DNA of 64,000 bases from Arthrobacter jiangjiafuii (lineage in GTDB: Bacteria > Actinomycetota > Actinomycetes > Actinomycetales > Micrococcaceae). The notes beneath the pieces were generated by a model. The model was not told the origin of the DNA and did not search any database. It was given only the letters and a program-made list of their open reading frames with translations. The translations under genes and the position numbers were made by a program. The stretch lies in assembly GCF_018622995.1 (NCBI RefSeq), contig NZ_CP076022.1:1426001-1490000 (forward strand), read 5' to 3'. Below, piece by piece: positions 52,636-60,278 of the stretch; position 1 is the stretch's first letter; every line of letters starts with the position of its first letter.

Positions 52636-53388
52636 ATGGCAGAACTCGTTTTCTTTTCCGGCACCATGGACTGCGGGAAATCCACACTCGCACTGCAGAT
52701 GGACTACAACCACAGTGCCCGCGGGCGCGGCGGCATCCTGTTCAGCCGCAACGACCGTGCGGGGGACTCCATGATCTCCTCCCGCCTGGGCCTGCGCACA
52801 CCTGCCGTGGAGGTCACCGACAGCACGGACTTCTGGGACGAAGTCACCGACCGCCGCCGTGCCGGGGCTGCCGTGGACTACCTGATCTGTGACGAAGCGC
52901 AGTTCTATTCCGCCGACCAGGTGGAACAGCTGGCGCGGGTCGTGGACGAACTGTGCGTCGATGTTTTCGCGTTCGGCATCACCTCCGACTTCCGCACCCG
53001 GCTGTTTCCGGGATCCGCGCGGCTGATCGAACTGGCCGACCGCATGGAGGTGCTCCAGGTGCGGGCACTGTGCTGGTGCGGCCGCCGCGCCACGCACAAT
53101 GCGCGGACCGTCAACGGTGTCATGGTGGTGGAGGGCGACCAGGTGGTGGTGGGCGACGTCGGCAAGCACGCGCCGGCTGTCGGGACTGCCGACTCTGCTG
53201 CTGCCGCACCTGCTGAGGAACCGCTCTTTGCCGCCGAGGCAGTGGCTCCCGTGGTGGGGTATGAAACCCTGTGCCGGCGCCATTACATGCGCAGGGTTAC
53301 CGCTCACAAGGCCGAAACGATCGACGGACAGATGCCGGGCTCGGCCACTGACCTCGATGTGTGTGCAGTGCATCCGCGCACGCTCTGA
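52636..53388 (+). CDS. tdk: Thymidine kinase
   Basis: 250 residues, type II thymidine kinase for salvage of thymidine. P-loop FSGTMDCGKST at 7-17, Walker B/catalytic base DEAQFYSADQVEQL, lasso and zinc ribbon cysteines (CWCGRRA...CRRHY). An insert of about 35 residues between the two zinc-cysteine pairs (VGTADSAAAAPAEEP region) makes it longer than the usual ~200. Four bases separate it from the phosphodiesterase gene; a strong terminator follows. Confidence 0.95.
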   Translation: MAELVFFSGTMDCGKSTLALQMDYNHSARGRGGILFSRNDRAGDSMISSRLGLRTPAVEVTDSTDFWDEVTDRRRAGAAVDYLICDEAQFYSADQVEQLARVVDELCVDVFAFGITSDFRTRLFPGSARLIELADRMEVLQVRALCWCGRRATHNARTVNGVMVVEGDQVVVGDVGKHAPAVGTADSAAAAPAEEPLFAAEAVAPVVGYETLCRRHYMRRVTAHKAETIDGQMPGSATDLDVCAVHPRTL

Positions 53389-53431
53389 ACGCCTACAGCC
53401 TCACACTCTGAAACGCAGACGTCCTGAACAC

Positions 53432-53460
53432 GTGATCCCGGGCTTTGGGCCCGGGATCAC
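53432..53460. terminator. Bidirectional terminator between tdk and sepH
   Basis: Perfect 12-bp stem (53432-53443 with 53449-53460), five-base loop, in the 77-base convergent gap. Confidence 0.85.
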
Positions 53461-53465
53461 CTGTT

Positions 53466-54878
53466 TCAGTCGCCCTTGGTGCCGAAGACGATTTCGTCCC
53501 AGCTGGGCACTGACGAACGCTTGGGCTTGATCGGTCGGCGCTCGGCGGCGTCGTCCTTGGCAGCTGCCTCGTCGGTGGCTTCCGGTGTCTCGGTCCGCCG
53601 GACCTCGGTGACCCGGTCCCACGGGAAATCGGTCCGGCCAGCCTTCCGGCCGGCGGGCTTGGCCTTGCTGCGGGCCGCTGCGGGAACCACGGAATCCGCG
53701 GGTGAGTCTGCGTCAGCTGTGTGGCCGGGCTGGGCGGCACCGCCGATTCCTGCAGCGCCGTCGTCGGCCTGGCCGTTGCCGCCTGCGGCGCTGGTATCCA
53801 TGCCGGTGTCGGGGGGTGTGATTTCCGTGCGGCGGCGGAAAGGCCGGGCCAGGACACTGATCTCGCGGGTGCCGGGGCTGATGCCCTCGGAAAGCCGGAG
53901 GGAGTCCGGTGCATCGGGTGACTGCGGGACCGGATCGCCGGTTCCCGGAGCAAGGCTCAGGCGTCCGGTGCGGGGCCGGGGGGACTCGGCGTCCTCCAGG
54001 TCGGAGCGTCCGTCACGGGGGTGCGCTGCCGGAATGCTGCCCTTGGCCAGCAGGGCGGCCAGGGCGTCGTCGCCGTCTTCGTCGGATCCCAGCCGCTGGC
54101 CGCGCCGGGAGCGCAGCACCTCCAGCAGGTTGTCGGTGTCTTCGCTGCCGTCACCGGCGTCGCCGTCGGCTTCGGGAACAGCAACTGCCTCGAAATCAAA
54201 AACGCGGTCGGCAACTGCCGTGAGGCGGCGCGAGGGCACCGGGGAGTCAAGCGGCTCAAGCTCGCTGAGCAGCTGGGCCCAGCGGTTGGCGTTGGAGATG
54301 CTCTTGCGCAGGGGGCTGAAGGTCCACCGGGCCGGCGGCTCTTCACCAACCGACACCTGTGCCTCTTCGCCGAGATCAAAGCGCGCCACGACATCCCAGG
54401 TGGAATCCGGGCGGCGCCAGGCATCCCACTCAACACTGTCAGGGTCCACGCCGAAGGCCTTGAGCCGGTGGTTGACCATGTCGCCCAGGTTGACCGGGCT
54501 GTCCCCGAAGGTGCTGCGGTAGCCGTCATGGGTGGCGGAAAGAGGAGCCGCGACTTCCACGGCCTGGGCCTGCCGGGCCACGTATTCGCGTTCGGCCTGG
54601 ACCGGACCTTCGTAGCGGCGGATGTGGGCCAGATCGAGGCCGGAGACCTGTGCAACGTCTTCGGCGCTGGCACCGGACCGGATGCGGGCCTGAATATCGC
54701 GCGGAGTCATGGCCGGGCCCTCGGGGCGATCCGGCGCTGCCGTGGAGCGGTGCACGGATCGGGATACCGAAACCCTCAGTGCCTCATCCATTCGAAGCCG
54801 GAAGGTTTCTCCCCCTTTGCCGCTGAGCAGCAGATGCTCGCCACCCTCATGGACACCCACGAGACGTAGATCCTGCAT
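53466..54878 (-). CDS. sepH: Septation protein SepH (DUF3071)
   Basis: 470 residues. N-terminal DUF3071 (QDLRLVGVHEGGEHLLLSG, then a helix-turn-helix-like TPRDIQARIRSGASAEDVAQ and IRRYEGPVQAEREYVARQAQ). A long Asp/Pro/Ala-rich disordered middle follows (about 230-430). The conserved C-terminal motif is RSSVPSWDEIVFGTKGD. In Streptomyces and mycobacteria SepH binds FtsZ and promotes Z-ring assembly. ATG 54878 has GGAGG nine bases upstream and is the family start. Confidence 0.95.
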   Translation of the reverse strand: MQDLRLVGVHEGGEHLLLSGKGGETFRLRMDEALRVSVSRSVHRSTAAPDRPEGPAMTPRDIQARIRSGASAEDVAQVSGLDLAHIRRYEGPVQAEREYVARQAQAVEVAAPLSATHDGYRSTFGDSPVNLGDMVNHRLKAFGVDPDSVEWDAWRRPDSTWDVVARFDLGEEAQVSVGEEPPARWTFSPLRKSISNANRWAQLLSELEPLDSPVPSRRLTAVADRVFDFEAVAVPEADGDAGDGSEDTDNLLEVLRSRRGQRLGSDEDGDDALAALLAKGSIPAAHPRDGRSDLEDAESPRPRTGRLSLAPGTGDPVPQSPDAPDSLRLSEGISPGTREISVLARPFRRRTEITPPDTGMDTSAAGGNGQADDGAAGIGGAAQPGHTADADSPADSVVPAAARSKAKPAGRKAGRTDFPWDRVTEVRRTETPEATDEAAAKDDAAERRPIKPKRSSVPSWDEIVFGTKGD

Positions 54879-55189
54879 GAACCAATCCTCCACCCGATAG
54901 CAATTTCCTTCTTGAAACAATGCCACCCGAAGGCGCGAAAGCCTACTGTTTACGGGGGTGTGGCGCGGATTCGCGGTCTCCGATGGGCCTGATCAGGGCC
55001 AGGGCGGGCGGCTTTCGGCTTCACCTGCTGTGTTTTTCTCCCGGCCCCGTAAAAATGTTTGGACAACGGGCACAAAACGGAACGCCGCGGCGTTGATACC
55101 TCCGAGCCGCAGTAGCATGCCCGTGAAGCAACGGGGCGGTTCTGAGGAACACCTCATGACAACTCGACCGGATGGTGAGAATAGAGATC
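54879..55189. promoter_or_regulatory. 311-base divergent gap sepH / DUF4193
   Basis: No gene is seen. The clearest feature is the perfect 14-bp palindrome AACGCCGCGGCGTT at 55081-55094, whose end overlaps a -35-like TTGATA (55093-55098). A TAGCAT follows at 55113, but the 14-base spacing is short for a standard promoter. Promoters for both genes must lie here; their positions are not certain. Confidence 0.4.
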
Positions 55190-55492
55190 ATGGCGACAGA
55201 TTATGATGCGCCGCGCAAGACCGAAGAAGACGTCAACGAAGAATCCCTTGAAGCACTGAAGACCCGCCGCACCGCCGCCACGCAATCGGCGGTGGTGGAC
55301 GAAGACGAGGCCGAGGCCGCGGACAGCTTTGAGCTGCCCGGGGCGGACCTCTCGGGAGAGGAGCTGCTGGTCCGGGTGATGCCCGCCCAAGCGGACGAGT
55401 TCACCTGCGCCTCCTGTTTCCTGGTGCGGCACCGAACCCAGATCGCAGCTGAGCGCGACGGACTGTACTACTGCACCGACTGTGAGGGCTGA
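55190..55492 (+). CDS. DUF4193 family zinc-ribbon-like protein
   Basis: 100 residues, very acidic in the first 70 (ATDYDAPRKTEEDVNEESLE). A C-terminal FTCASCFLVRHRTQ...YYCTDCEG forms a four-cysteine CxxC-CxxC zinc ribbon. DUF4193 is a short actinobacterial family found next to sepH and dut, as here. ATG 55190 begins the conserved ATDYD sequence; the ribosome binding site is weak. Small acidic zinc-ribbon proteins often bind RNA polymerase, but nothing shows this here. Confidence 0.93.
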   Translation: MATDYDAPRKTEEDVNEESLEALKTRRTAATQSAVVDEDEAEAADSFELPGADLSGEELLVRVMPAQADEFTCASCFLVRHRTQIAAERDGLYYCTDCEG

Positions 55493-55515
55493 CTGGCGGG
55501 GAGGACCCGCCGGGC

Positions 55516-55980
55516 CTAGCTGCTGAGCGCGCGGACCAGTTCTTCGGGATGGCGGGTGGACGTCAGCCAGTACGGCGTCCGGTCCGCGGGATCAGTGATT
55601 TCGATCCTGACGACCGGAGAGATCCAGCCGCGGAAGCACATGAAGGCGGTGCCGTTCAGGCCGCGGCCGCGCTGGAATACGGCGTCGTCGCCACGGAAGC
55701 CCTCAACCGTGCCGATGTAGCGCCGTTCGATTTCGGCGCGTCCCACCTGGAGGGTGTCGGCAGTTACCCGGATGACCGGAGTGTTGACCAGCAGGACGGC
55801 GATCAGGATGACCAGGGCGACACCGGCCGCGATGAGTCCTGCCTCCAGACTGATCGGCAGGAAAATGAGAATGCAGGAGCAGGCGGCGCCGACAGTCAGG
55901 ACCCAGATCCAGAACGACGGACTCAGTCGTTCGGAGTACAGGACAGTGTTCGCAGGAGTCTGGGCAGAAGGGGATGACAT
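55516..55980 (-). CDS. DUF3093 family membrane protein
   Basis: 154 residues from ATG 55980. Two close membrane helices (about 22-45 and 48-68, WIWVLTVGAACSCILIFLP and LIAAGVALVILIAVLLV) are followed by a beta-rich domain with the family motifs LQVGRAEIERRYIG and YWLTSTRHPEELVRAL. The PH-like appearance of the soluble part is typical. Function unknown. It is convergent with DUF4193 (23-base gap) and divergent from dut, the usual actinobacterial arrangement. Confidence 0.92.
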   Translation of the reverse strand: MSSPSAQTPANTVLYSERLSPSFWIWVLTVGAACSCILIFLPISLEAGLIAAGVALVILIAVLLVNTPVIRVTADTLQVGRAEIERRYIGTVEGFRGDDAVFQRGRGLNGTAFMCFRGWISPVVRIEITDPADRTPYWLTSTRHPEELVRALSS

Positions 55981-56176
55981 GTCTTTAGCTTGGCACCTTT
56001 GCCCCGGCATTTCATCTTGGCCCCCTGTGCCGGGATATCCGCCGCACGGCGTACCGGGAAGCGCCAGGAAAACGCGCTAAAGTGAGGTGCGGTATTCCCG
56101 GGCACGCCCGGGGCTCGCACGCGGACCCCCGCGCGGCGCGGACCTAAGATCCAGAACGAGGAAGTCGGAGACACCG

Positions 56177-56647
56177 GTGCTTGAAGCAGGCCCCACCATG
56201 ACCGTCCAGCTGAAGATGCTCGACGACGGGCTGGAACCGCCGTCGTACGCGCATCCCGGGGACGCCGGTGCCGACCTGCGAACGCGGATCGACCTTGTGC
56301 TGGAGCCGGGGGAGCGGATGCTGGTTCCCACCGGCGTGGCCATTGCCCTTCCGTTCGGGTACGCGGCGTTTATCCATCCCCGTTCCGGTCTGGCGACCAA
56401 GCACGGGCTGACCGTGGTCAACGCGCCCGGCACTGTCGACGCCGGCTACCGCGGCGAAATCAGCGTCACGCTCCTGAACACCGACCGGTCCCAGCCCATT
56501 CGGCTGAGCCGCGGCGACCGGATTGCCCAGATGGTGATCCAGAAGGTCGAAACCGCTTCCTTTGATGTTGTGGAGGAGCTCTCCGAGTCCGTCCGCGGAA
56601 CCGGCGGCTTCGGGTCCACCGGCGGATTTACTGCACTGCCTGCCTAG
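56177..56647 (+). CDS. dut: dUTP diphosphatase
   Basis: Hydrolyses dUTP to dUMP, keeping uracil out of DNA and feeding thymidylate synthesis. All five trimeric dUTPase motifs are visible: HPGDAGADLRT, PRSGLATKHG, GTVDAGYRGEI, RGDRIAQMV and the C-terminal P-loop-like RGTGGFGSTGG. 156 residues from GTG 56177, chosen because GGAG lies seven bases upstream. ATG 56198 would give 149 residues and has no ribosome binding site. The GTG reading adds only LEAGPT before the conserved region. Confidence 0.95.
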   Translation: MLEAGPTMTVQLKMLDDGLEPPSYAHPGDAGADLRTRIDLVLEPGERMLVPTGVAIALPFGYAAFIHPRSGLATKHGLTVVNAPGTVDAGYRGEISVTLLNTDRSQPIRLSRGDRIAQMVIQKVETASFDVVEELSESVRGTGGFGSTGGFTALPA

Positions 56648-56707
56648 AGCGGCTGTCCGGGGGGCCGGCAGCAAGCGGCCCTCCCTATACAAGAGAGGAA
56701 CCCGGTC

Positions 56708-57418
56708 ATGGCATTTGGGCGACTGAGGAAAAACAAGCAGGAACAAGACACGAACGACGACGCGCGGAGCGACGAAGAGGATGCCGGCGCCATCGCCGAG
56801 GCACCGGCGTCGGGCCCGTACGACGTCGCCGACAAGCCCTCCGAGGAAGGCTATGTAGACCTTGGGGCACTGCGCATTGCCGCCGCCGAGGGGCTGCAGC
56901 TGCGCCTGGAGGTCGAGGAGAAGACCCAGCGCGTAGTGGCTGTCACCCTGGACCTGAACGGTTCCAGCCTGCAGCTGCAGGCGTTCGCCGCGCCCCGGTC
57001 CGACACCCTCTGGGACGATATCCGCGGGCAGATCGGCAAATCCGTGGGTTCCCAGGGCGGCACCGTCGATGAACTTGAAGGTGTCTTCGGCACCGAGCTT
57101 CTGGCCAAGGTTCCGGCCCAGGCGCAGGACGGTTCCAAGGGCTTCCGTGTTGCGCGCTTTGTCGGCGTGGACGGTCCGCGCTGGTTCCTGCGCGGTGTCT
57201 TCGGCGGTCCGGCCGCCATGGATCCCGCCGCCGCGGGCCCGCTGGAAGAGGTCTTCCGCAACGTCGTCGTCGTCCGCGGTGAACAGCCGCTGCCGCCGCG
57301 GGACCTGCTGCAGCTGCGCCTGCCCCGCGACTCCTCGCCGCTGCCGCGCCCCGGCGGCGCCACCTCGGACCGGCCTGCTCCTCCCGAGCGCGGCCCCGAG
57401 ATTTCGACCATCGGCTAG
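56708..57418 (+). CDS. DUF3710 family protein
   Basis: 236 residues: charged N-terminal tail (RLRKNKQEQDTNDDARSDEE), then the DUF3710 core (VDLGALRIAAAEGLQLRLEV to DPAAAGPLEEVFRNVVVVRG) and a Pro-rich tail. No membrane segment. The function is unknown; it is regularly encoded between dut and an OB-fold gene in actinobacteria. AGAGAGGAA precedes ATG 56708. The next gene starts four bases after the stop. Confidence 0.92.
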   Translation: MAFGRLRKNKQEQDTNDDARSDEEDAGAIAEAPASGPYDVADKPSEEGYVDLGALRIAAAEGLQLRLEVEEKTQRVVAVTLDLNGSSLQLQAFAAPRSDTLWDDIRGQIGKSVGSQGGTVDELEGVFGTELLAKVPAQAQDGSKGFRVARFVGVDGPRWFLRGVFGGPAAMDPAAAGPLEEVFRNVVVVRGEQPLPPRDLLQLRLPRDSSPLPRPGGATSDRPAPPERGPEISTIG

Positions 57419-57421
57419 CCA

Positions 57422-57781
57422 ATGGCCCCGAAGCGAGCTGCCACGCCATCGGGCCCGGACACCCCGGTGCCTGTCAGCGCCATGCCCGCACGGGGCAGGG
57501 TGTACAGCGGCGGATACGTGCAGTCGATCACCGTGGTTCCGGCAACTGAGCCGCCGCGGTTCACGGCCATGGTGGAAGACCCCGGTGCCGCCTACCGCGA
57601 TCCGCTCTCCCGCAAGCCCGTGGCCAGGGTCCGCCTGGTCTGGGTAGGCCAGAGGCGGGTCCCGGGTGTCGAGGCCGGCACCCGGCTGGCATTCGAAGGC
57701 ATGGTCAGCACGGTGGACAGCTATCCCACGATCTACAACCCCCGTTACGAAATCATCGGGCGTCCGGAGGACGAATCATGA
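57422..57781 (+). CDS. Small OB-fold nucleic-acid-binding protein
   Basis: 119 residues. A basic Ala/Pro-rich start, then an OB-like barrel (GGYVQSITVVPATEPPRFTAMV, ARVRLVWVGQRRVPGVEAGTRLAFEGMV, NPRYEIIG). Related actinobacterial proteins are annotated as OB-fold DNA-binding. Four bases after DUF3710 and overlapping the DUF3159 start by four bases (ATGA), so the three are translated together. Confidence 0.88.
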   Translation: MAPKRAATPSGPDTPVPVSAMPARGRVYSGGYVQSITVVPATEPPRFTAMVEDPGAAYRDPLSRKPVARVRLVWVGQRRVPGVEAGTRLAFEGMVSTVDSYPTIYNPRYEIIGRPEDES

Positions 57782-58581
57782 CTGATCCCCAGGGCAACGT
57801 GCCCCACGGCGCCGTGCCCCAGGGTGCCGACCGACCGGAAGCTCCGCGGGCAGTAAATGCCACGGCGGGGGAGCCGGAGACCGGTGCTGCCGGTTCTGCC
57901 GGCCAGCCCAGCCTGGGCGACGTCGCCGGCGCTTATGCGGCCAAGGCCGGAGTGGAGCGCGGGGATGACGGCCAGATCGATGTGCTGAAATCCGTGGGCG
58001 GGGTCCGGGGGCTCGCCGAGGCGATCGTGCCGGGCCTGCTGTTTACCCTGATCTTCACGATCACATCGGGGCTGTATGTTTCGCTCGGTGCCGCCGTGGC
58101 CTCTGCTGCCGTCTTCTCGGCGGCGAACCTGGTCCAGAAGCGCCCGCTGATGCAGTCCCTCACGGGTGTCATCGGCGTCGTCATCTGTGCCGTGGTTGCC
58201 CTGCGCAGCGGCAGCGGCACCGAGTTCTTCCTGCCCGGTTTCTTCCTCAACGCCGCCTACATCCTGGCGTTCATTGTGTCGATCCTGGTTCGCTGGCCCG
58301 TGGCCGGTCTGCTGTTCGGCTTCATCCGCGGCGAGAACCTCGAGTGGCGCTCCGACCGGAAGCGGATCCGCGTCTATGCGTTGGCGACGTGGATCATCAT
58401 CGCCGTGTTCGCGCTGCGCCTCGGTGTCCAGCTGCCGCTCTATCTGGCCGACAATGTCGCAGCCCTGGGCACCATGCGCCTGGCCATGGGCGTGCCGTTG
58501 TATGCGCTCGGACTCTGGCTGGCCTGGATGGTCTCCCGGCCGCTGGCCGTGCCGGACGTCCCGGCGGAATCCCGGGGCTAA
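57778..58581 (+). CDS. DUF3159 family membrane protein
   Basis: 267 residues. A ~70-residue hydrophilic start is followed by DVLKSVGGVRGLAEAIVPGL, which opens the DUF3159 domain. Five to six helices follow (for example TSGLYVSLGAAVASAAVFSA, VVICAVVALRSG, AFIVSILVRWPVAGLLFGF). The motif RKRIRVYALATWIIIAVFALR is typical. Function unknown; it is the last gene of the dut-DUF3710-OB-DUF3159 block. The convergent gap downstream holds a 31-bp-family repeat element. Confidence 0.92.
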   Translation: MTDPQGNVPHGAVPQGADRPEAPRAVNATAGEPETGAAGSAGQPSLGDVAGAYAAKAGVERGDDGQIDVLKSVGGVRGLAEAIVPGLLFTLIFTITSGLYVSLGAAVASAAVFSAANLVQKRPLMQSLTGVIGVVICAVVALRSGSGTEFFLPGFFLNAAYILAFIVSILVRWPVAGLLFGFIRGENLEWRSDRKRIRVYALATWIIIAVFALRLGVQLPLYLADNVAALGTMRLAMGVPLYALGLWLAWMVSRPLAVPDVPAESRG

Positions 58582-58629
58582 CCAAATTCGGTTAGCCGAT
58601 CCCTTGGCCGCGCCCGCACCGCCGCGCCG

Positions 58630-58743
58630 AGTGTGGGGCTCATGCCGAAATAGCCGACTTTTTCCAGCGTGATCCCGACAGTCGACGCTGCGAAAGGGCG
58701 TGATCCCGACAGTGGATGGCGCGAAGGGCGTGATCCCGAGAGT
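58630..58743. repeat. 31-bp repeat array with central inversion (locus 3: one plus, three minus copies)
   Basis: Plus core AGTGTGGGGCTCATGCC at 58630-58646. Minus cores at 58666-58682, 58697-58713 and 58727-58743 (ACTGTCGGGATCACGCC type), spaced 31 and 30 bases. The innermost pair is separated by 19 bases, as at the other loci. Convergent gap 58582-58795, between DUF3159 and TrkA genes. Confidence 0.8.
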
Positions 58744-58795
58744 GGATGGCGGATAAGGGTGTGGGCGAGTGCAGCCCGGCACGGAGGCGGGAGCT

Positions 58796-59470
58796 CTAAT
58801 CCTTCGCCGGCAGCCCGGGAAGCAGCACCGCACGCAGGTCGTCCTCGGCGCTGATCGTGCAGATGAAGAACAGCTCGTCGCCCGGCTCGATCACGTCGTC
58901 GTTGCTGGGCGTGATCGGGGCGTCGTCGCGCAGGATGGCCGTAACCGTCGTGTCCGCGGGCCAGTCGATCGAACCCAGGGTCTTGCCGCTCAGCGGGGAA
59001 TCGGCGGGAACGGTGAACTCCACCATCGAGGCCACACCGGTCTGCAGCGTCAGCAGCCGCACCAGGTCGCCCACCTCCACCGCTTCCTCCACCAGCGCCG
59101 TCATCAGGCGCGGCGTGTTGACTGCGACGTCGACACCCCAGGAGTCGTCGAACATCCAGTCGTTCTTCGGGTTGTTCACCCGTCCCACGGTCCGGGCCAC
59201 GCCGAACTCGCTTTTGGCCAGCAGCGAGACCACCAGATTGACCTTGTCGTCGCCGGTCGCGGACACCATCACATCGGCTTCGTCCAGCATGGCGTCCTTG
59301 AGCGTGGTCAGCTCGCACGCGTCGCCGATCAGCCAGCGGGCACCGATCAGCCCGCTGCGCCCCACCACCTCGGGCTTCTCATCGATGAGCAGCACATCGT
59401 GGTGATGGGAGAGCAGCTCCCTGGCAATTGAGGATCCAACGCTCCCGGCGCCGGCAATTACAACTTTCAC
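58796..59470 (-). CDS. TrkA-family potassium-uptake regulatory protein (second of pair)
   Basis: 224 residues: RCK N domain with KVVIAGAGSVGSSIARELL and ligand-binding acid in LLIDE (about 1-120), then an RCK C domain (about 135-215). Cytosolic gating subunit of a Trk/Ktr-type K+ channel, binding NAD(H) or nucleotides. It overlaps the upstream TrkA gene by four bases. The pair corresponds to the CeoB/CeoC type tandem of mycobacteria. No membrane partner (TrkH/KtrB) is in the window. Confidence 0.92.
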   Translation of the reverse strand: MKVVIAGAGSVGSSIARELLSHHHDVLLIDEKPEVVGRSGLIGARWLIGDACELTTLKDAMLDEADVMVSATGDDKVNLVVSLLAKSEFGVARTVGRVNNPKNDWMFDDSWGVDVAVNTPRLMTALVEEAVEVGDLVRLLTLQTGVASMVEFTVPADSPLSGKTLGSIDWPADTTVTAILRDDAPITPSNDDVIEPGDELFFICTISAEDDLRAVLLPGLPAKD

Positions 59471-60141
59471 TGCGTCTCCTTGACCGGCGGCACCGCGAGG
59501 ATGCGGCTGATTTCACTGGTGCGGTCCACGTTCATCATGGCGTGCAGGACGTCGCCCTGCTGGTAGCTGGTGTCGGGGCGGGGGAGCACTCCTTCGCCGA
59601 ACCGCGTGAGGTAGGCAATCCGCACCCGCGCGGCCTGCTCGATCCCGCTCAGCGTCGTCCCGAGCCAGCCTTCATGCAGGGACAGTTCGCCCAGGATGAG
59701 CCGGCCGGAGGATTCACGGAAATCGCCGTTGATGCTCTGCTCCGGCAGGATCCGGCGCAGAACCTGGTCGGCGCTCCAGCGGACAGCTGCCACCGTGGGA
59801 ATGCCCAGGCGCTGGTAGATCTCGGCGCGGCCCGGATCGTAGATCCGTGCCACCACATGTGGAACGTGAAAAGTCTCACGCGCCACCCGGGTTGCCAGGA
59901 TGTTGGAATTATCACCCGAGGAGACGGCCGCGAAGGCATAGGCGTCCTCGATGCCGGCCTCCTTGAGCGTGCCGCGGTCGAAGCCGACGCCGGTCACTTT
60001 CCGTCCGGTAAAGGTATGCCGCAGGCGCCGGAACGCCCTTTCATCCTGGTCGATCACGGCCACCGTATGGCCGGCATTGTCCAGTGTGTGGGCAAGGGAC
60101 ACGCCTACGCGCCCGCACCCCATGATGACGTAATGCGCCAA
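59467..60141 (-). CDS. TrkA-family potassium-uptake regulatory protein (first of pair)
   Basis: 224 residues with the same layout: AHYVIMGCGRVGVSLAHTL nucleotide fold, VAVIDQDERAF, then an RCK C domain from about 135. The start is TTG 60141, supported by GAGG seven bases upstream. It is coupled by a four-base overlap to the second TrkA gene, consistent with a hetero-ring of two RCK proteins. It is divergent from the RNA methyltransferase gene. Confidence 0.92.
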   Translation of the reverse strand: MAHYVIMGCGRVGVSLAHTLDNAGHTVAVIDQDERAFRRLRHTFTGRKVTGVGFDRGTLKEAGIEDAYAFAAVSSGDNSNILATRVARETFHVPHVVARIYDPGRAEIYQRLGIPTVAAVRWSADQVLRRILPEQSINGDFRESSGRLILGELSLHEGWLGTTLSGIEQAARVRIAYLTRFGEGVLPRPDTSYQQGDVLHAMMNVDRTSEISRILAVPPVKETQ

Positions 60142-60278
60142 CTGCTACCTCGGTTCCTGATGGTTGACTTCGACAAAACCCAAACGGCCAGCATAGACCG
60201 GGCCGTACCGCGAATATGCACGGGCGCCGCCACATGGTGTGATGGTCTTTTAGGCTCCTTCAGGAAGTATCCGGCACT

